Positions 1 through 10,520 of a stretch of DNA of 64,000 nt are shown here, in pieces. Each line of letters opens with the position of its first letter. The stretch's first letter is position 1. The notes below the pieces were generated by a model, which was given only the letters and a program-made list of their open reading frames with translations, ran no database searches and was not told the DNA's origin. The translations under genes and the position numbers were made by a program. The stretch is taken from the NCBI GenBank assembly GCA_009746045.1, contig RPFO01000436.1, positions 394,501-458,500 on the forward strand, given 5' to 3'. This DNA comes from Mesostigma viride (Eukaryota > Streptophyta > Mesostigmatophyceae > Mesostigmatales > Mesostigmataceae).

Positions 1-560
1 TCAAAGCATGCACTTGCGCAATATGTAGCGTGGCAAGGTCAAAGCATGTAGCGTGGCAAGGTCAAAGCATGCACTTGCGCAATATGTAGCGTGGCAAGGT
101 CAAAGCATGCACTTGTGCAATATGTAGCGTGGCAAGGTCAAAGCATGCACTTGCGCAATATGTAGCGTGGCAAGGTCAAAGCATGCACTTGTGGCAATGT
201 CAAAGCATGCACTTGTGGCAAGGTCAAAGCATGCACTTGCGCAATATGTAGCGTGGCAAGGTCAAAGCATGCACTTGCACAATATGTAGCGTGGCAAGGT
301 CAAAGCATGCACTTGCGCAATATGTAGCGTGGCAAGGTCAAAGCATGCACTTGTGGCAAGGTCAAAGCATGCACTTGTGGCAAGGTCAAAGCATGCACTT
401 GCGCAATATGTAGCGTGACAAGGTCAAAGCATGCACTTGTGGCAAGGTCAAAGCATGCACTTGTGGCAAGGTCAAAGCATGCACTTGCGCAATATGTAGC
501 GTGGCAAGGTCAAAGCATGCACTTGCGCAATATGTAGCGTGGCAAGGTCACAGCATGCAC
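1..560. repeat. Satellite of mixed 38-bp and 24-bp units
   Basis: The whole stretch is tandem copies of a unit built on GGCAAGGTCAAAGCATGCAC. A long form of about 38 bp carries GCGCAATATGTAGCGT; a short form of about 24 bp lacks it. The two forms alternate irregularly, which suggests unequal exchange. If the FtsH gene continues left, the array lies inside its third intron. Confidence 0.95.
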
Positions 561-892
561 TAGCCCGGAGATTGCACAAATGTCGGGGGCACGGTGGCCA
601 AGCATGATCGAGGGTACACGAAAACCGGTTTGTCTCGTTGACATATGACACATAAAACAGGGTTACCATGCCACTGCCCCACGCACACACCACCAGCGCA
701 CGACGAAGGAATCAACGAGCAGTGGGCAAGACTACCCATCACCCATCAACACCCCTTCCCCTTCCCCCCCTCCCCCCCTATTTCCATATTTAAAACGCAC
801 ACCAACACCAGACAAGCTGATGACCACAAAGCTCAACAACAATCAACAAAACACCATCCCCTCCCCCTCGCATTCTAGGGAAGAGGACGCAC
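561..892 (-). other. Start of FtsH4-like intron 3
   Basis: No exon was found here. Around 803-842 there is a degenerate copy of the end of exon 3 (compare 890-930): both contain ACAAGCTGATGA followed by AAGCTCA. The rest is C-rich and T-poor on the plus strand. Confidence 0.5.
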
Positions 893-1077
893 CAGCCGAC
901 GCCGAACAAGCTGATGAGCAGGAAGCTCAGCAGGATCTCGCGCAGCAACTGTAGCGGCTTGGACCCGCCCCCCGCCCTGGCAGGGTCCACCAGCAGCACG
1001 TGCACGGGGCGCCGGTCGGTCAGCCCCACCGCCTGCAGGCCGTCTTTGCCCAGTGCCTGTGCTTGCATGCCCGACAG
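893..1077 (-). CDS. FtsH4-like gene, exon 3 (membrane segment)
   Basis: The exon is 185 nt, entering in phase 0 and ending with two spare bases. It encodes SGMQAQALGKDGLQAVGLTD, RRPVHVLLVDP, a Gly-rich linker and a hydrophobic helix of about 19 residues. The acceptor is CCAG after a C-rich tract; the donor is GTGCGT. The next exon is not found before the left edge. Confidence 0.7.
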
Positions 1078-4000
1078 CTGGCGGTGTGGTTGGGGCGGGG
1101 GGGGGGGGGAATGGCAGTCACAGCATAACGAAGAAGGAGCAGGATAAGCCACATAGGGGGACACCAATGATGACGCCGGACGATCAACAACAGCCATAGA
1201 GAGACAGGTGCGCATGGTAGATTTCTGGCCTGCGCTGGTTGTCTCCTTGATGGTAGACACACATTTCGGCTGCCAGAACATTCCAGGAGACAGGCACACA
1301 GGTAAGCAGCTCGGATAAGATCGGATAGTTTTGTCTCATCTCGGATTAAATATGATGCATTCTTGACGAAATCAAATGAAACAAGAGCTCAACATTCCTG
1401 ATTCATTCCACCCTAATGAAATGAGAACGTTGTGGCACTACAGAGATTTAGTGTGACTTATCCTACCCGCGAGCCAGAACGCGACTGGCCGCCTTTTCTG
1501 TAATCCACTACAGTCACTCTAAAAGCGGGGAGACCGACTCACCCGCTCAACGAGGCCGCATGCTCTAGTCGATAGCATTAACTACGGTGACTTCAGTTGT
1601 TATAACTAGAGTTGCAGGTTCGATTCACCAGCTCGATGACCGCCGCGTGGTCTACAATACACTGTAACTAGGGTCACTGTGGCTTTGGTGATTGGATTGA
1701 CTCCCGGCGGCATTGTCCCGCGAGCTGCCCCGCTTGCTGTTGGCCATCGAATACTTGTCGCATCAGCCACAATCAGTACCACTACCATCTTATCAGTATA
1801 TAAAATCTTATCAGTATATATATAATCAGTACCACTTCCATCTTATCAGTATATATAATCTTATCAGTATATATAATCAGTACCACTACCATCTTATCAG
1901 TATATATAATCTTATCAGTATATATATATAATCAGTACCACCACCACCACGGTAGCGCAGCCTTGTAGCAACAAGGGTCGTTACAGCGCGAATGACCCGA
2001 CCCGCTCACCAGCTCGATCACGGCCACATTGTCCTGCGCGCTGCCGCGCTTGCTGTTGGCCATGGAATACTTGTCGATACCGTCCGTCAGCACCAGCGCA
2101 CGCATGTACTCCAACACGCACTCGGCGTCCCCCGCATACTTGCCCGTTTGGTAGCGCGTTACCATGGCCGCAGGGCTGGTGGCGCGGGGGGGGGGGGGGG
2201 CGCGGGGGATCAGGGTCATGGGTTGTTAGGCCATTGCGCTGGGGGAGGGGGGGGAGGAAAGGGAGAGGCGCTGCTGGGTGATGGGTCGAGGGAGGGCCAC
2301 ACAATGTGTTAGGGGCTTCCTAATCTCCCTGGTTTCCTCAAGTCCCCCCCTTTCCCCCAATTTTCCAATGCCAGGGTAGAGTATGACGACAGCCGCAGGA
2401 ACACGGGGGGCGGAGGGTAATTGCATTTCTTTTGCCGTTCATGGCTAAACGTGTCACACTTCGCACATCCTGGTCACACGTGCTTGGATTCCACAATGAT
2501 TAGGCTTTCATCCCATCTGCTCAAAGTTCGTGAGTCGCGCAGCACACACATGTAAAACACCAACCAGATTAACACCTGGCAGGGACAAACAAATCAAGAC
2601 AGACAGGCTAGAGGCCCTTTTTCAGGGTGGCGCGTGGTGGGAGGTAGGGGGAGCAGTCAGGGTCCCTGGTGGTGGGTCCGACGTGGGTAACGCCAGAACA
2701 TAAATAGGTACCCGTTCCAGTATGGAGCCGTGTTCCCTCCGGCGCGAGTGGCGCCAGGATTTATTAGGTACCCATTCCAGTAAACAAGTCTTCATTCCAG
2801 CACGGGAAACGCCAGCATATAAATAGGTACTCAATCCAGGAAAAACAAATAGGTGCTCATGCCGGCAACACCGGAATCTATCGCTGCACTAAACCAGCGT
2901 GGTAGTAGTATATAAGTAGCAGTTCATTACAGCAACACCGGAACCTATCGCTGCGCACGCGCTGCTAGCACACCAAGCACGCCGTGGTATGTTAATCGGT
3001 ATTCACTTCAGCAGCACCGGAACCTGTTGCTGTGCTAGCACACCAAGCACGCCGAGCAACTCGTGTGGGATCAAATGGTAGGCTTACACCACGGCTACCG
3101 TCGACCTTCCAACCGAGGCACGAGAACTGAGGTATCAATTTGTCATAGATATCAAAGTTTATCGATTTGTGGTGACTTGTGCGGATTCATTACTTAACAC
3201 ATAACAGCGTTACGTGAGCGTAAGTCCTCAGTACAGTCGAGTGCGATGGGATGGGATGGGATGGATGGAGCTAGCTATCTAAGACCTAGTTACGGGGTTG
3301 TGGGCACCGCGGCCCGAATCACTGTGATAGCCATACTTGGTCACACGCGGAGCCCCCACTGGCTTGGGGGTGGTCTCCTTCATTACTGCCTGCCACCTAT
3401 CCTTGCGAACCATCTGCCTCCAGACATGCCAGGGGGCTGCCCTGGCGTGAGCCCATGGCGACGTGGGTAGCACATGTCCATGCCGAGTCCATCACGAAAA
3501 GTCCACGGGAGGCGGCCCTGCCGCGCGCGGCCTGGGGCACGCCAGGTGAGGACAAAACGCCCAGGTTGGGCGGCCTTGGTGCCAGCTAGTCTATCTATCG
3601 TGTCTACCTGATCTGTGCGTGCGAGGTGCCCGGCTAGGCCCAGGCGCCTGTGCCTAATCATATGGGAAGCATAGGGCAAATCAGCATACAAGTTATGTTG
3701 ACGAACTGAACCAAAACATGACCGCGACCATAAATGGAAGCCAGGGCACATGGCCAAACATTTACTCTACAGTACGGCATGATACAGTACGGCACGACAC
3801 AGAACAGCACGACACAGTACGGCACGATACAGTACGGCATAACACAATACGGCACGATACAATACGGCACGACACAGTACGGCAGGATACAGTACGGCAT
3901 GACACAGTACGGCACGACACAGTACGGCACGATATACTACGGCATGACACAATACGGCACGACACAGTACGGCACGATACAATACGGCATGACACAATAC

Positions 4001-5131
4001 GGCACGACACAATACGGCACGACACAGTACGGCACGATACAATACGGCACGACACAGTACGGCAGGATACAATACGGCACGACACAGTACGGCACGACAC
4101 AGTACGGCACGATACAATACGGCACGACACAATACGGCACGACACAGTACGGCACGATACAGTACGGCACGATACAGTACGGCACGACACAGTACGGCAC
4201 GACACAGTTCGGCACGATATACTACGGCATGACAGCCTGCCAGAAGGTACCAAGTGCCGAGTGCCAGAACTTACAGCGGCCCTTAATGGCATCGCTAGCA
4301 CGCACGACGCAGGCATAGCAATCCCAGCCACTGCCCAGGGGGACTGGCACTGGTCAGTGCTGGATTACCAACCAGCACCAACCATCAGCCAACAAGTTCA
4401 CTGCCTACAACAAACGGCCAGCCGCATGTTGCCCTGAGATGGTACTTGCAAGCATGTGAGCGCAGGTACCCGGAATACTGATGAGACACCCAGCTCAGGT
4501 TTGACACTATTATAGGAAAGTGACCGGAATACCGATGAGACAATCAGCGCAGGCCAGAAACACGGTTGTACGGTGTCAGCTTGAGCTACAGAGGCTTCGT
4601 CACCACTTACTCAGTCTTGTTCAGCAACCGGTAGTAGGCGGCTTGCTTAGCGGCGTCTCCCGGCGCGTTGTCAGCAGCAATTCTCAAACTCTCGAGTTTC
4701 GATTTCCTCCGTTGTAGCATCCATCGGTTGACGGTGGCCACGCCATTCTCTAATACGGGAACCCGCGCGATGGCCCCTCTGAGAAATTTCACTGGTGCAG
4801 AGGCCCAATTCGGTTTCTCACCAGCCTTGTCACTCACGGATGCGCCGCCTTCTACCGATGTGGGCTGCCCAGGCTCGCCTGCCCGCTTGCTGTCGATAGA
4901 ATCATCCGGGACTGACGCGGCTGAAATAATCACAGCTTTCTTGTGTCGACGGGATGGGCCCACGTACGCTGGGCGAATAGACAAGCGAAGCTCGGCCCCC
5001 CCATCTCCGCGCCGAAGTACACAACTGCGTAACGGGAGCTTAGGGTACTGACTCGTTGTGGGGCAAGCCCAGGCCATAACCGCTGGGGAGTTAGCCATCT
5101 GATAATTGCCGGCACCAATGGACTCTAGCAC
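893..5131 (-). CDS. FTSH4: FtsH4/YME1-like mitochondrial i-AAA protease, N-terminal part (gene runs off left edge)
   Basis: Three exons on the minus strand join in phase: exon 1 5131-4611 (donor GTAAGT), exon 2 2175-2010 and exon 3 1077-893, giving about 290 residues. The order is a Ser/Arg-rich presequence-like N-terminus, a helical stretch ending AAYYRLLNKT, a block containing EYMRALVLTDGIDKY, then RRPVHVLLVDP and a membrane segment (LLREILLSFLLISLFGVGW). This matches the family's N-terminal domain and single membrane anchor ahead of the AAA and zinc-protease domains. In plants FtsH4 is an inner-membrane protease facing the intermembrane space and degrades unassembled or oxidised proteins; that role is taken from the family. 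The Walker, SRH and HEXXH exons are not present and should lie beyond position 1. Introns 1 and 2 are 2.4 and 0.9 kb and full of repeats. The ATG at 5131 is the first usable start seen; an earlier exon cannot be excluded. Confidence 0.72.
1524..1765 (-). pseudogene. Decayed partial copies of FtsH4-like exon 2
   Basis: About 1700-1765 matches exon 2 around the EYSMANSKRGS codons: both read GCTTGCTGTTGGCCAT then GAATACTTGTCG. About 1618-1655 matches the exon end coding for AVIELV plus its donor, and 1524-1562 is a weaker third copy of the same end. All sit inside intron 2 in the orientation of the gene. Foreign sequence separates the first two fragments, and the frame is broken. Confidence 0.7.
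1788..1945. repeat. AT-rich tandem repeat in FtsH4-like intron 2
   Basis: Repeats of ATCTTATCAGTATATATAAT alternate with AATCAGTACCACTACC. The stretch is much more AT-rich than its surroundings. Confidence 0.85.
2010..2175 (-). CDS. FtsH4-like gene, exon 2
   Basis: The exon is 166 nt, entering in phase 2 and leaving in phase 0. It encodes TRYQTGKYAGDAECVLEYMR, ALVLTDGIDKY and QDNVAVIEL. The acceptor follows a long C-rich tract (the poly-G run at 2187-2201 on the plus strand). The donor is GTGAGC. Decayed partial copies lie downstream in the intron (about 1524-1765). Confidence 0.7.
2176..3244 (-). other. FtsH4-like intron 1, exon-2 side
   Basis: The stretch holds a G14-type homopolymer next to the exon 2 acceptor and degenerate repeats around AATAGGTACCCATTCCAG (about 2700-2860). 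At 2930-3060 there are two copies of a segment containing GCACACCAAGCACGCCG. No coding signal is seen. Confidence 0.6.
3245..3757 (-). pseudogene. 3' fragment of a non-LTR retrotransposon (LINE)
   Basis: On the minus strand this reads RHRRLGLAGHLARTDQVDTI and, further on, an Arg/Gly/Pro-rich tail with a Trp. This resembles the end of LINE ORF2 after the reverse transcriptase (an RRLRWLGH-type block). The terminal 170 bp matches 13840-14010 on the plus strand. The 3' end is a short run of CCATCCCATCC repeats, typical of a LINE tail. It lies inside FtsH4-like intron 1 and has no intact catalytic domain. Confidence 0.6.
3765..4232. repeat. 15-bp satellite (TACGGCACGACACAG)
   Basis: About 31 copies of a 15-bp unit with variants at three positions (GACACAG, GATACAA, GGCATGA). 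The unit is a multiple of three, so every frame is open and long Cys/Tyr/Arg-rich translations appear on both strands. These are not genes. The array lies in FtsH4-like intron 1. Confidence 0.95.
4233..4610. other. FtsH4-like intron 1, exon-1 side
   Basis: The stretch holds two copies of a segment with GGAATACYGATGAGACA (about 4470 and 4530). The second continues into the dispersed repeat CAGCGCAGGCCAGAAA that recurs near 1225, 12770, 14645, 57600 and 57660. Confidence 0.55.
4611..5131 (-). CDS. FtsH4-like gene, exon 1
   Basis: This exon encodes 173 residues plus two bases. The N-terminal half is rich in Ser, Arg and Ala, as expected of a mitochondrial targeting peptide. The second half is helical and basic (VNRWMLQRRKSKLESLRIAA). 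The frame hits a stop just after the donor (A|GTAAGT at 4610-4609). Splicing there to 2175 reads LLNKT-D-PAAMVTRYQTGK without a break. Confidence 0.68.
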
Positions 5132-6140
5132 CTCACAACAAATAAAATTCCGACAATATACGACTAATACAAGCAGTTGCTGGCTTACTGGCTACTCCGT
5201 TCTACTCTGGACATGAATATATCTGCCACGATAGCATCTCCCTTATATTTCACAAAGCTGGCATGTATTACAAAGCCTCCATTCCAATTCACCGATCAAC
5301 CCGCCACAGCGACCTAGCGTGGGGTGACTAGAAAGGCGCTATTAGCATAAACGCGCGCTGTCTGTGTCACTGACTCGGACTACACCGCTACGGGAAATTA
5401 TACCGGAAAGCCGCTACGGGGCAAATTACACCGAAAGGCCGCTGGAGGACGGTCGGTCAGTAATACTCGAGGGCAGAGGCCCTCGAGGCCTCGACGTAGC
5501 AACAGCCCTGGTCTTGTTGCTACGTACCAGCGTTGGGTTAAGAAGCTAGGACTCCGTACACCGCCCGCATTGGAAGTTCTAACTAAATAATTAGCTTCTG
5601 GAAAATGTTCTGGCTGAAAACCATAAAAAAAACAAAAGAAAATTAATTAATTAACTCCGGGGGCTGAGGACTGGACTCAACAAACAAACAAACAAAATTA
5701 ATTAATTAACTCATGTGGGCTCTGGGTATCACTGACCTCCACTGACTCTAGCCTATGGCCGCCGAAGGGGGGCCGCCGGGCCGGATTGCCGGCCGAATTG
5801 GGGACGGCGTGTACGATATCTACCAAACAAACAAAAGAAATTTATTAATTAAATAAGTACCCATGTGCCTTGAACGGCTGTAGGACAAACAAACAAACAA
5901 AAGGTTTTAATTAAATAATAAAAACCCGGGACTCTAACTGGCTCCCCAACAAACAATCCAGGGTTATTCGTAATGCAAATACGGCAAAAATTGACCCATA
6001 ATAACAAACTTCCAATGCGGAGGGTGTAAGCTTCGGATTGCTGGTCTGAGAGTGGTCTCCAGCTGAATGGCGGGTGCGGACTGCCATAATCATGGCACCA
6101 CAGTGACCACACGTGGAATTGTGCGGCCGTAAGCTTTCGC

Positions 6141-6181
<41 letters not shown>

Positions 6182-6319
6182 GCCCACGCCGCGCTTAAGC
6201 TAGTTGTGCGGTATACAACTAACTAACTAAGCTTACGCATGGTTGCAAAAATGCACGTACGACTTTTTATTCGATTATTGGCCAGTACTAAGGACACATC
6301 GCGGGTTGACACCGAGCAC

Positions 6320-6420
6320 GGTTGCCGTTACTATATATATCCGGCCCTCGGCCACTATAGATTCTCTGCTGCCCATGTGCGGCGTGGGACACAACAACAA
6401 ACACAACAACAACAACCACG
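6320..6420 (+). mobile_element. Short dispersed element with CAA-repeat tail
   Basis: The sequence CCCTCGGCCACTATAGATTC, then TCTGCTGCCCATGTGCGGCG, then TGGGA and CAACAA repeats recurs in inverted form at 35865-35940 and in part at 36280-36410. A constant body followed by a variable CAA run is what a SINE or truncated LINE with a CAA tail looks like. Full boundaries were not determined. Confidence 0.5.
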
Positions 6421-6744
6421 GTTGCCGTTGAAAACTCAACTCAACGGTTGCCGAGGGTACGGCATGTGACGCGACGCGATGCAACGTGGCGCGAGGTTGG
6501 AAGTTGCTCCAAGAAATTTCGCCGTCTGGGCCAGGTCTGGGCACACCGTGGACACGTGACCCCATCGTATAGCCCAGCCGATGCTCTAACCGTCCTAAGA
6601 AACGCTCAGAATTTGCCTAGTAATCAAACACGTGGCAGTCTCAAGAGACGAATTTGGAACTTGACCCGCCAAAAATTAGCAAAAACTAGTGTCACCCGCT
6701 GGCTTCGCCCAGCCCAAAACAGGGTCCCTTTTTTTGGCAGTACT

Positions 6745-7250
6745 TCGCCCCGCTGCCCGCTGCCCGCAGCCCGCAGCCCGCTGCCCGTTGCCCGCTGCCC
6801 GCTGCCCGCTGCCCGCTGCCCGCTTCCCGCTGCCCGCTGCCCGCTGCCCGCTGGAATAGTACGCTGCGAGCGAATTGGTGCGCAGTACGCTGCCCGCTGC
6901 CCACTGGAATAGTACGGTGCTCGCTTCGCTGGCGGATTGGTGCGCAGTACGCTGCCCGCTGCCCGCTGGAATAGTACGGTGCTCGCTTCGCTCGCGGATT
7001 GGTGCGCAGTACGCCGCCCGCTGCCCGCTGGAATAGTACGGTGCTCGCTTCGCTCGCGGATTGGTGCGCAGTACGCCGCCCGCTGCCCGCTGGAATAGTA
7101 CGGTGCTCGCTTCGCTCGCGGATTGGTGCGCAGTACGGTGCTCGCTCGCTTCGCTCGCTCGCCGCGCGCAGCGCACAGCTCGCTGCGCTCGCCGTGCGCT
7201 GCGCGCCAGGCCGCTTTCAGCGGCCGCTCGCTCGCTTCGCTCGCTCGCTG
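6745..7250. repeat. CTGCCCG repeats followed by a 62-bp satellite
   Basis: 6755-6855 is a run of GCTGCCC-type heptamers. It is followed by about five copies of a 62-bp unit that contains GGAATAGTACGGTGCTCGC and GGATTGGTGCGCAGTACGC. The array ends in imperfect palindromes of CTCGCTTCGCTCG. Confidence 0.9.
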
Positions 7251-7901
7251 GGATTGGTGGTTAGTTATTCCGGTTGTTATGGATTGGCGGGGAAGTTGCG
7301 ATGCCCTGGATAGTGCGGGATTACCTTACATTGCTAAATTAATATATAGGATTACTTCCCCGTGCGGGTCGCTCAGCCCGCCTGGCTTGCAGCGAGCAGC
7401 ATACTGCACGTCACAATTTTCCCTCTCAAATTTTTCCGGACAATAAAAGTCCATCCAAAACTGTCGTTTTTTCCATCCAAAACAGTCGTTTCGTCAACGG
7501 CAGCCATAACATAAAGCAATGCGCGGTGCGACGAGACGTCGCCATGGAGCTGTTTCTGTAAGGCCTTGCTGAGCTCATAAGGGATGCTTGTGTCAAAGAA
7601 ATGACAGCGAAGCTTTGAGGGTTCTTTCGGATGCACTATGGTTTAGTAGCGGTTTTAGCCCCTGCCCAGCGGGGGCCGTGAGGATGACGTCGGTGACTTG
7701 TAGCATAAAACCCGGTGCTGTGGCTAATCAGAAAAGATTGAGACGACAAAGAACACCGGGGCAAATTGCCGTGCGAACATCGTTTGACGCGCTTTTTCGA
7801 TGTGTTGACACCGCAGCTTTGAATATTAGCGGAGAAAAATTCTGCCGTTGTCGGTCTCGAGCGTTAATTTGGCCGTCTAGGTAGCAATTACCGGGTCCAC
7901 C

Positions 7902-10096
7902 ATGGCAGATTCTGATTCCCCCACGGGATCAGAATCAGATGATTCGCAACACTATTTTACTGACGCGAGAGAGCAGTTTGAGGAGTATTTGGAGCGGGAC
8001 GAGGCCGTTTCGCCGTCGCCCCAACGCTTGACGGACGAGGAGCGCGCCCCTGCCGATGATTCCCCTCGCCGGGGCTCATCCCCCCGCTCGAGCATGGAGC
8101 ACGATATTAGCGAAGTATGGGACGATGAAATCATCCCCCGCGAGGAGTGGCGCCCGACGCTTCCCTTCATCCCTGAGGGGGAGGTCGCTCTCTACCCGGC
8201 CGGCGAGATGCTGAGCGGCGGCGACAGCCCCGAGCCGCGGGCCGAGTCGCCCCCCTACGCGCTCCTCTCTCAGCTCGCCTCCAAGGAGATGCTCGAGTGC
8301 CGCATCTCGGGCCTCGAGGTCGCCCTCGAGTACGGCCAGGACGAGCTGGACGCGTTGGCCGACGCGCTGTCATCCTCTGGCGGCCACGCTAAAGCCGTCA
8401 TTCGCTACGCCGAGATCTGCAAGTCCATCACGTCCGCGTTCGTCTCCTCCGCCCAGTCCCTCTCCCAGTCCTCCAACGGGATGCTCTCAACCCACGCGGC
8501 CCTTCTGGCCAAGGCATCGGGCCCCACCACGGGCCGCCGCGTAAGCCTCTCGAGTAGCATCAACTCCCAGGGCGGCTCCGGTTCCTTTGACTGCGCGCAG
8601 TGCTGCCGGCTGGCGGACTCCCTGGAGCAGCTCCGGGAGCACTGCGAGTCTCAGGAGCAGACGGTCTCAGCCGCGTCCCGCATGCTGGCGGCGTCACAAG
8701 CCGTGGGCAAGAACCTGGCCCACGTCGTCGACACGCTCCTGTCGGCATCCCAGGCGTCCCTGCAGATGTGCGAGCTGCTTGAGAACCGCGGCGTGGGGCT
8801 GCAGACCGCCATCACGTCCATGCACCGCGAGCTGGACCGGCTCAGCGGCCACCTGGGGATCGTGCTCACAGGGCGCGCCAGGGGGGGCAACCACGCCAAG
8901 GGCGGCGCCAGCAAGGACGCGCTGAACGAGGGGTACTGGAAGGGAGGTGTGCTGGGGGGAGATGATCTGACGTTGGCGGAAGGGAAGATGACGTCAGCAG
9001 GGTTGGATGGCACAGAAAAAGGGGCATCACCAGACTTGAAAGGCAGTGGCGGTTCGCCGGACGGCCCCAGGGGTTGGACGGGGGCGGAGAAACCCCTCCC
9101 TGACGCGGACGGTGGCGCCAGAGACGTGGCCAGGGACGGCCCTGACCCCCGTGCTGTGAGCATCGAGCCGTCTGATGAGAAAGGCTTGGCTAGTTTGCGG
9201 GGCAACCACGCGCATGTTGGTGGTGGTAGCAGTAATAGCTCAGCGGGTGGGGCACGTGGTGGCAGTGGTACGGTGTCCAGTAGCAACGGTGGTAGCCCTT
9301 CATCTGGGGGTGTATCCTCTCTTGGGGATGCTCCGTCGGGTAGAAGCGCGAGTGCCCGTGTGGGGTTGAAGCTGGGGGATTTGGGGAGTAAAGGGGCAGC
9401 CGGAGCGGCCAGCGGGGGGGCGGAAAAACGAGTGGGGGGTAGTGGGGGGAATGCAGGCGGGGACAAGGGTGGCAACTCCCAGGTGGGGACAAGTGCTCCT
9501 GTTCCGGCGGCAGGTAGAACCAGTGTGGCTGCAGGGTCCTCCCCACCACCTGGCGTCACGACGAGGGCAGCTGGGGCGGGTGCTGGGATTAACACTCGGC
9601 CGGGTAGTGGGACGCCGCCGCTGGCACCCAGCCCTCCCAAGTCCAAGAATTCTGATCCTGAAGACCAGGCATCTCTGCTGATCAGGCTGAGGAGTGGCGT
9701 GGTGGCGCCCACTGGGAGGCTGGTCCGCCCTGCGCTGCTTCGCACCCGGTCTGATTCTAGCACCGCTGCGGGGCCGCGGCCCAACTCTGCAGGCAGCGGA
9801 GCAAAGGGGGGGCTTGGGGGTGGGGGCGGCAGTGGCAGTTACCCTAATATTGACTCCGCCACGCAGGCGGCGAATGCTGACTCAAACGCCAATTCTGACG
9901 CTGATCTGGGCGGCAATGCCAGCGTTAGTGCGAGTGCTACCAACAATCATGGCGCCGCGTTGAACCGTACGTCGGGTGCTAATTCAGGTGCTGGGACTGC
10001 AGCGTCGGCAAACTCGGGGGCAGGCCCCGGTGTCCGTGACGGCAGCCATGGCGCCGCGGTTGCTGGCAGTGCCGTCAGCAGCCGTAACAACAACAT

Positions 10097-10184
<88 letters not shown>

Positions 10185-10520
10185 GGTAGCAGTAGCAACA
10201 ACGGCAGCCAGAACAGCGGCAGCACCGGCGTTGGTGCTGGCAGTGGTCTCGGGCGTGCCAACAGTGGGGGCCAGTGGAGCCTGCTGATCCCCGAGTACAA
10301 ACTATGGGATACGAATAGCTCTGGGGGTGGGGACCCCATGACTGAGCCGGGCAGCCCCAGTCTGTCAGGGTTCCAAAGGGACCGGGCCGCTAGGGAGCGT
10401 GTCACGATACTGGGCCCGCCGCCCGAGGACCTGCACCTGCTGACGTCGGCGCTGACGCGTCAGCGTCAGCGGCTCAAGGGGCTGCTGGCGGAGGCGGATG
10501 GCTGGCTGCGGTCACCGTGA
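7902..10520 (+). CDS. Unknown protein, acidic N-terminus, helical middle, Gly/Ser/Asn-rich C-terminal half
   Basis: An uninterrupted 872-codon frame starts at ATG in a good context (ACCATGG). Residues 1-110 are acidic and Ser/Pro-rich (SDSPTGSESDDSQHYF). Residues 120-325 look helical, with heptad-like Leu spacing (LLSQLASKEMLECRISGLEV; SLEQLREHCESQEQTVSAAS) and a CAQCC Cys cluster. Residues 326-800 are low-complexity Gly/Ser/Ala/Asn with a poly-Ser run near 733-762. The last 70 residues regain structure, with LHLLTSALTRQRQRLKGLL. No known domain was recognised. Codon use is GC-rich, as in the other genes here. A missed intron inside the low-complexity part is possible, since such introns can stay open. 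The first TGTAA downstream is at about 11212. I assign no function. Confidence 0.7.
10098..10183 (+). repeat. (AGC)n microsatellite encoding poly-Ser
   Basis: About 28 AGC triplets lie in frame in the unknown 872-codon gene. The run is purer than the mixed AGT/AGC Ser codons around it, so its length is probably polymorphic. Confidence 0.95.

Larger units (their letters stand above)
5132..7901. other. Intergenic region between divergent FtsH4-like and MADSDS genes
   Basis: No convincing gene. About 5630-5900 carries several AACAAACAAACAAA / TTAATTAATTAA stretches that look like retroelement tails. 6140-6182 is a (TTG)n run, and 6330-6420 is a short dispersed element ending in CAA repeats. 6745-7250 is satellite. 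A minus-strand frame of 87 codons at 7636-7373 has no recognisable motif and is unsupported. The last 250 bp before 7902 would be the 5' leader and promoter of the next gene; no TATA box stands out. Confidence 0.55.

Noticed and set aside
1560-1650. Possible tRNA gene (B-box-like GGTTCGATTCACC)
   Set aside because: No matching acceptor stem or anticodon arm; the segment is a decayed copy of FtsH4-like exon 2.
3718-4437. Long overlapping frames of Cys/Tyr/Arg or His/Asp/Thr repeats
   Set aside because: They come from a 15-bp satellite that is a multiple of three, so every frame stays open on both strands.
7373-7636. 87-codon minus-strand frame before the unknown gene
   Set aside because: No recognisable motif, no splice or family support; could be a real small exon but cannot be supported.
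8651-9784. 377-codon minus-strand frame opposite the unknown gene
   Set aside because: Shadow of GC-rich low-complexity coding sequence; Pro/Leu-rich, no domain, no good start.
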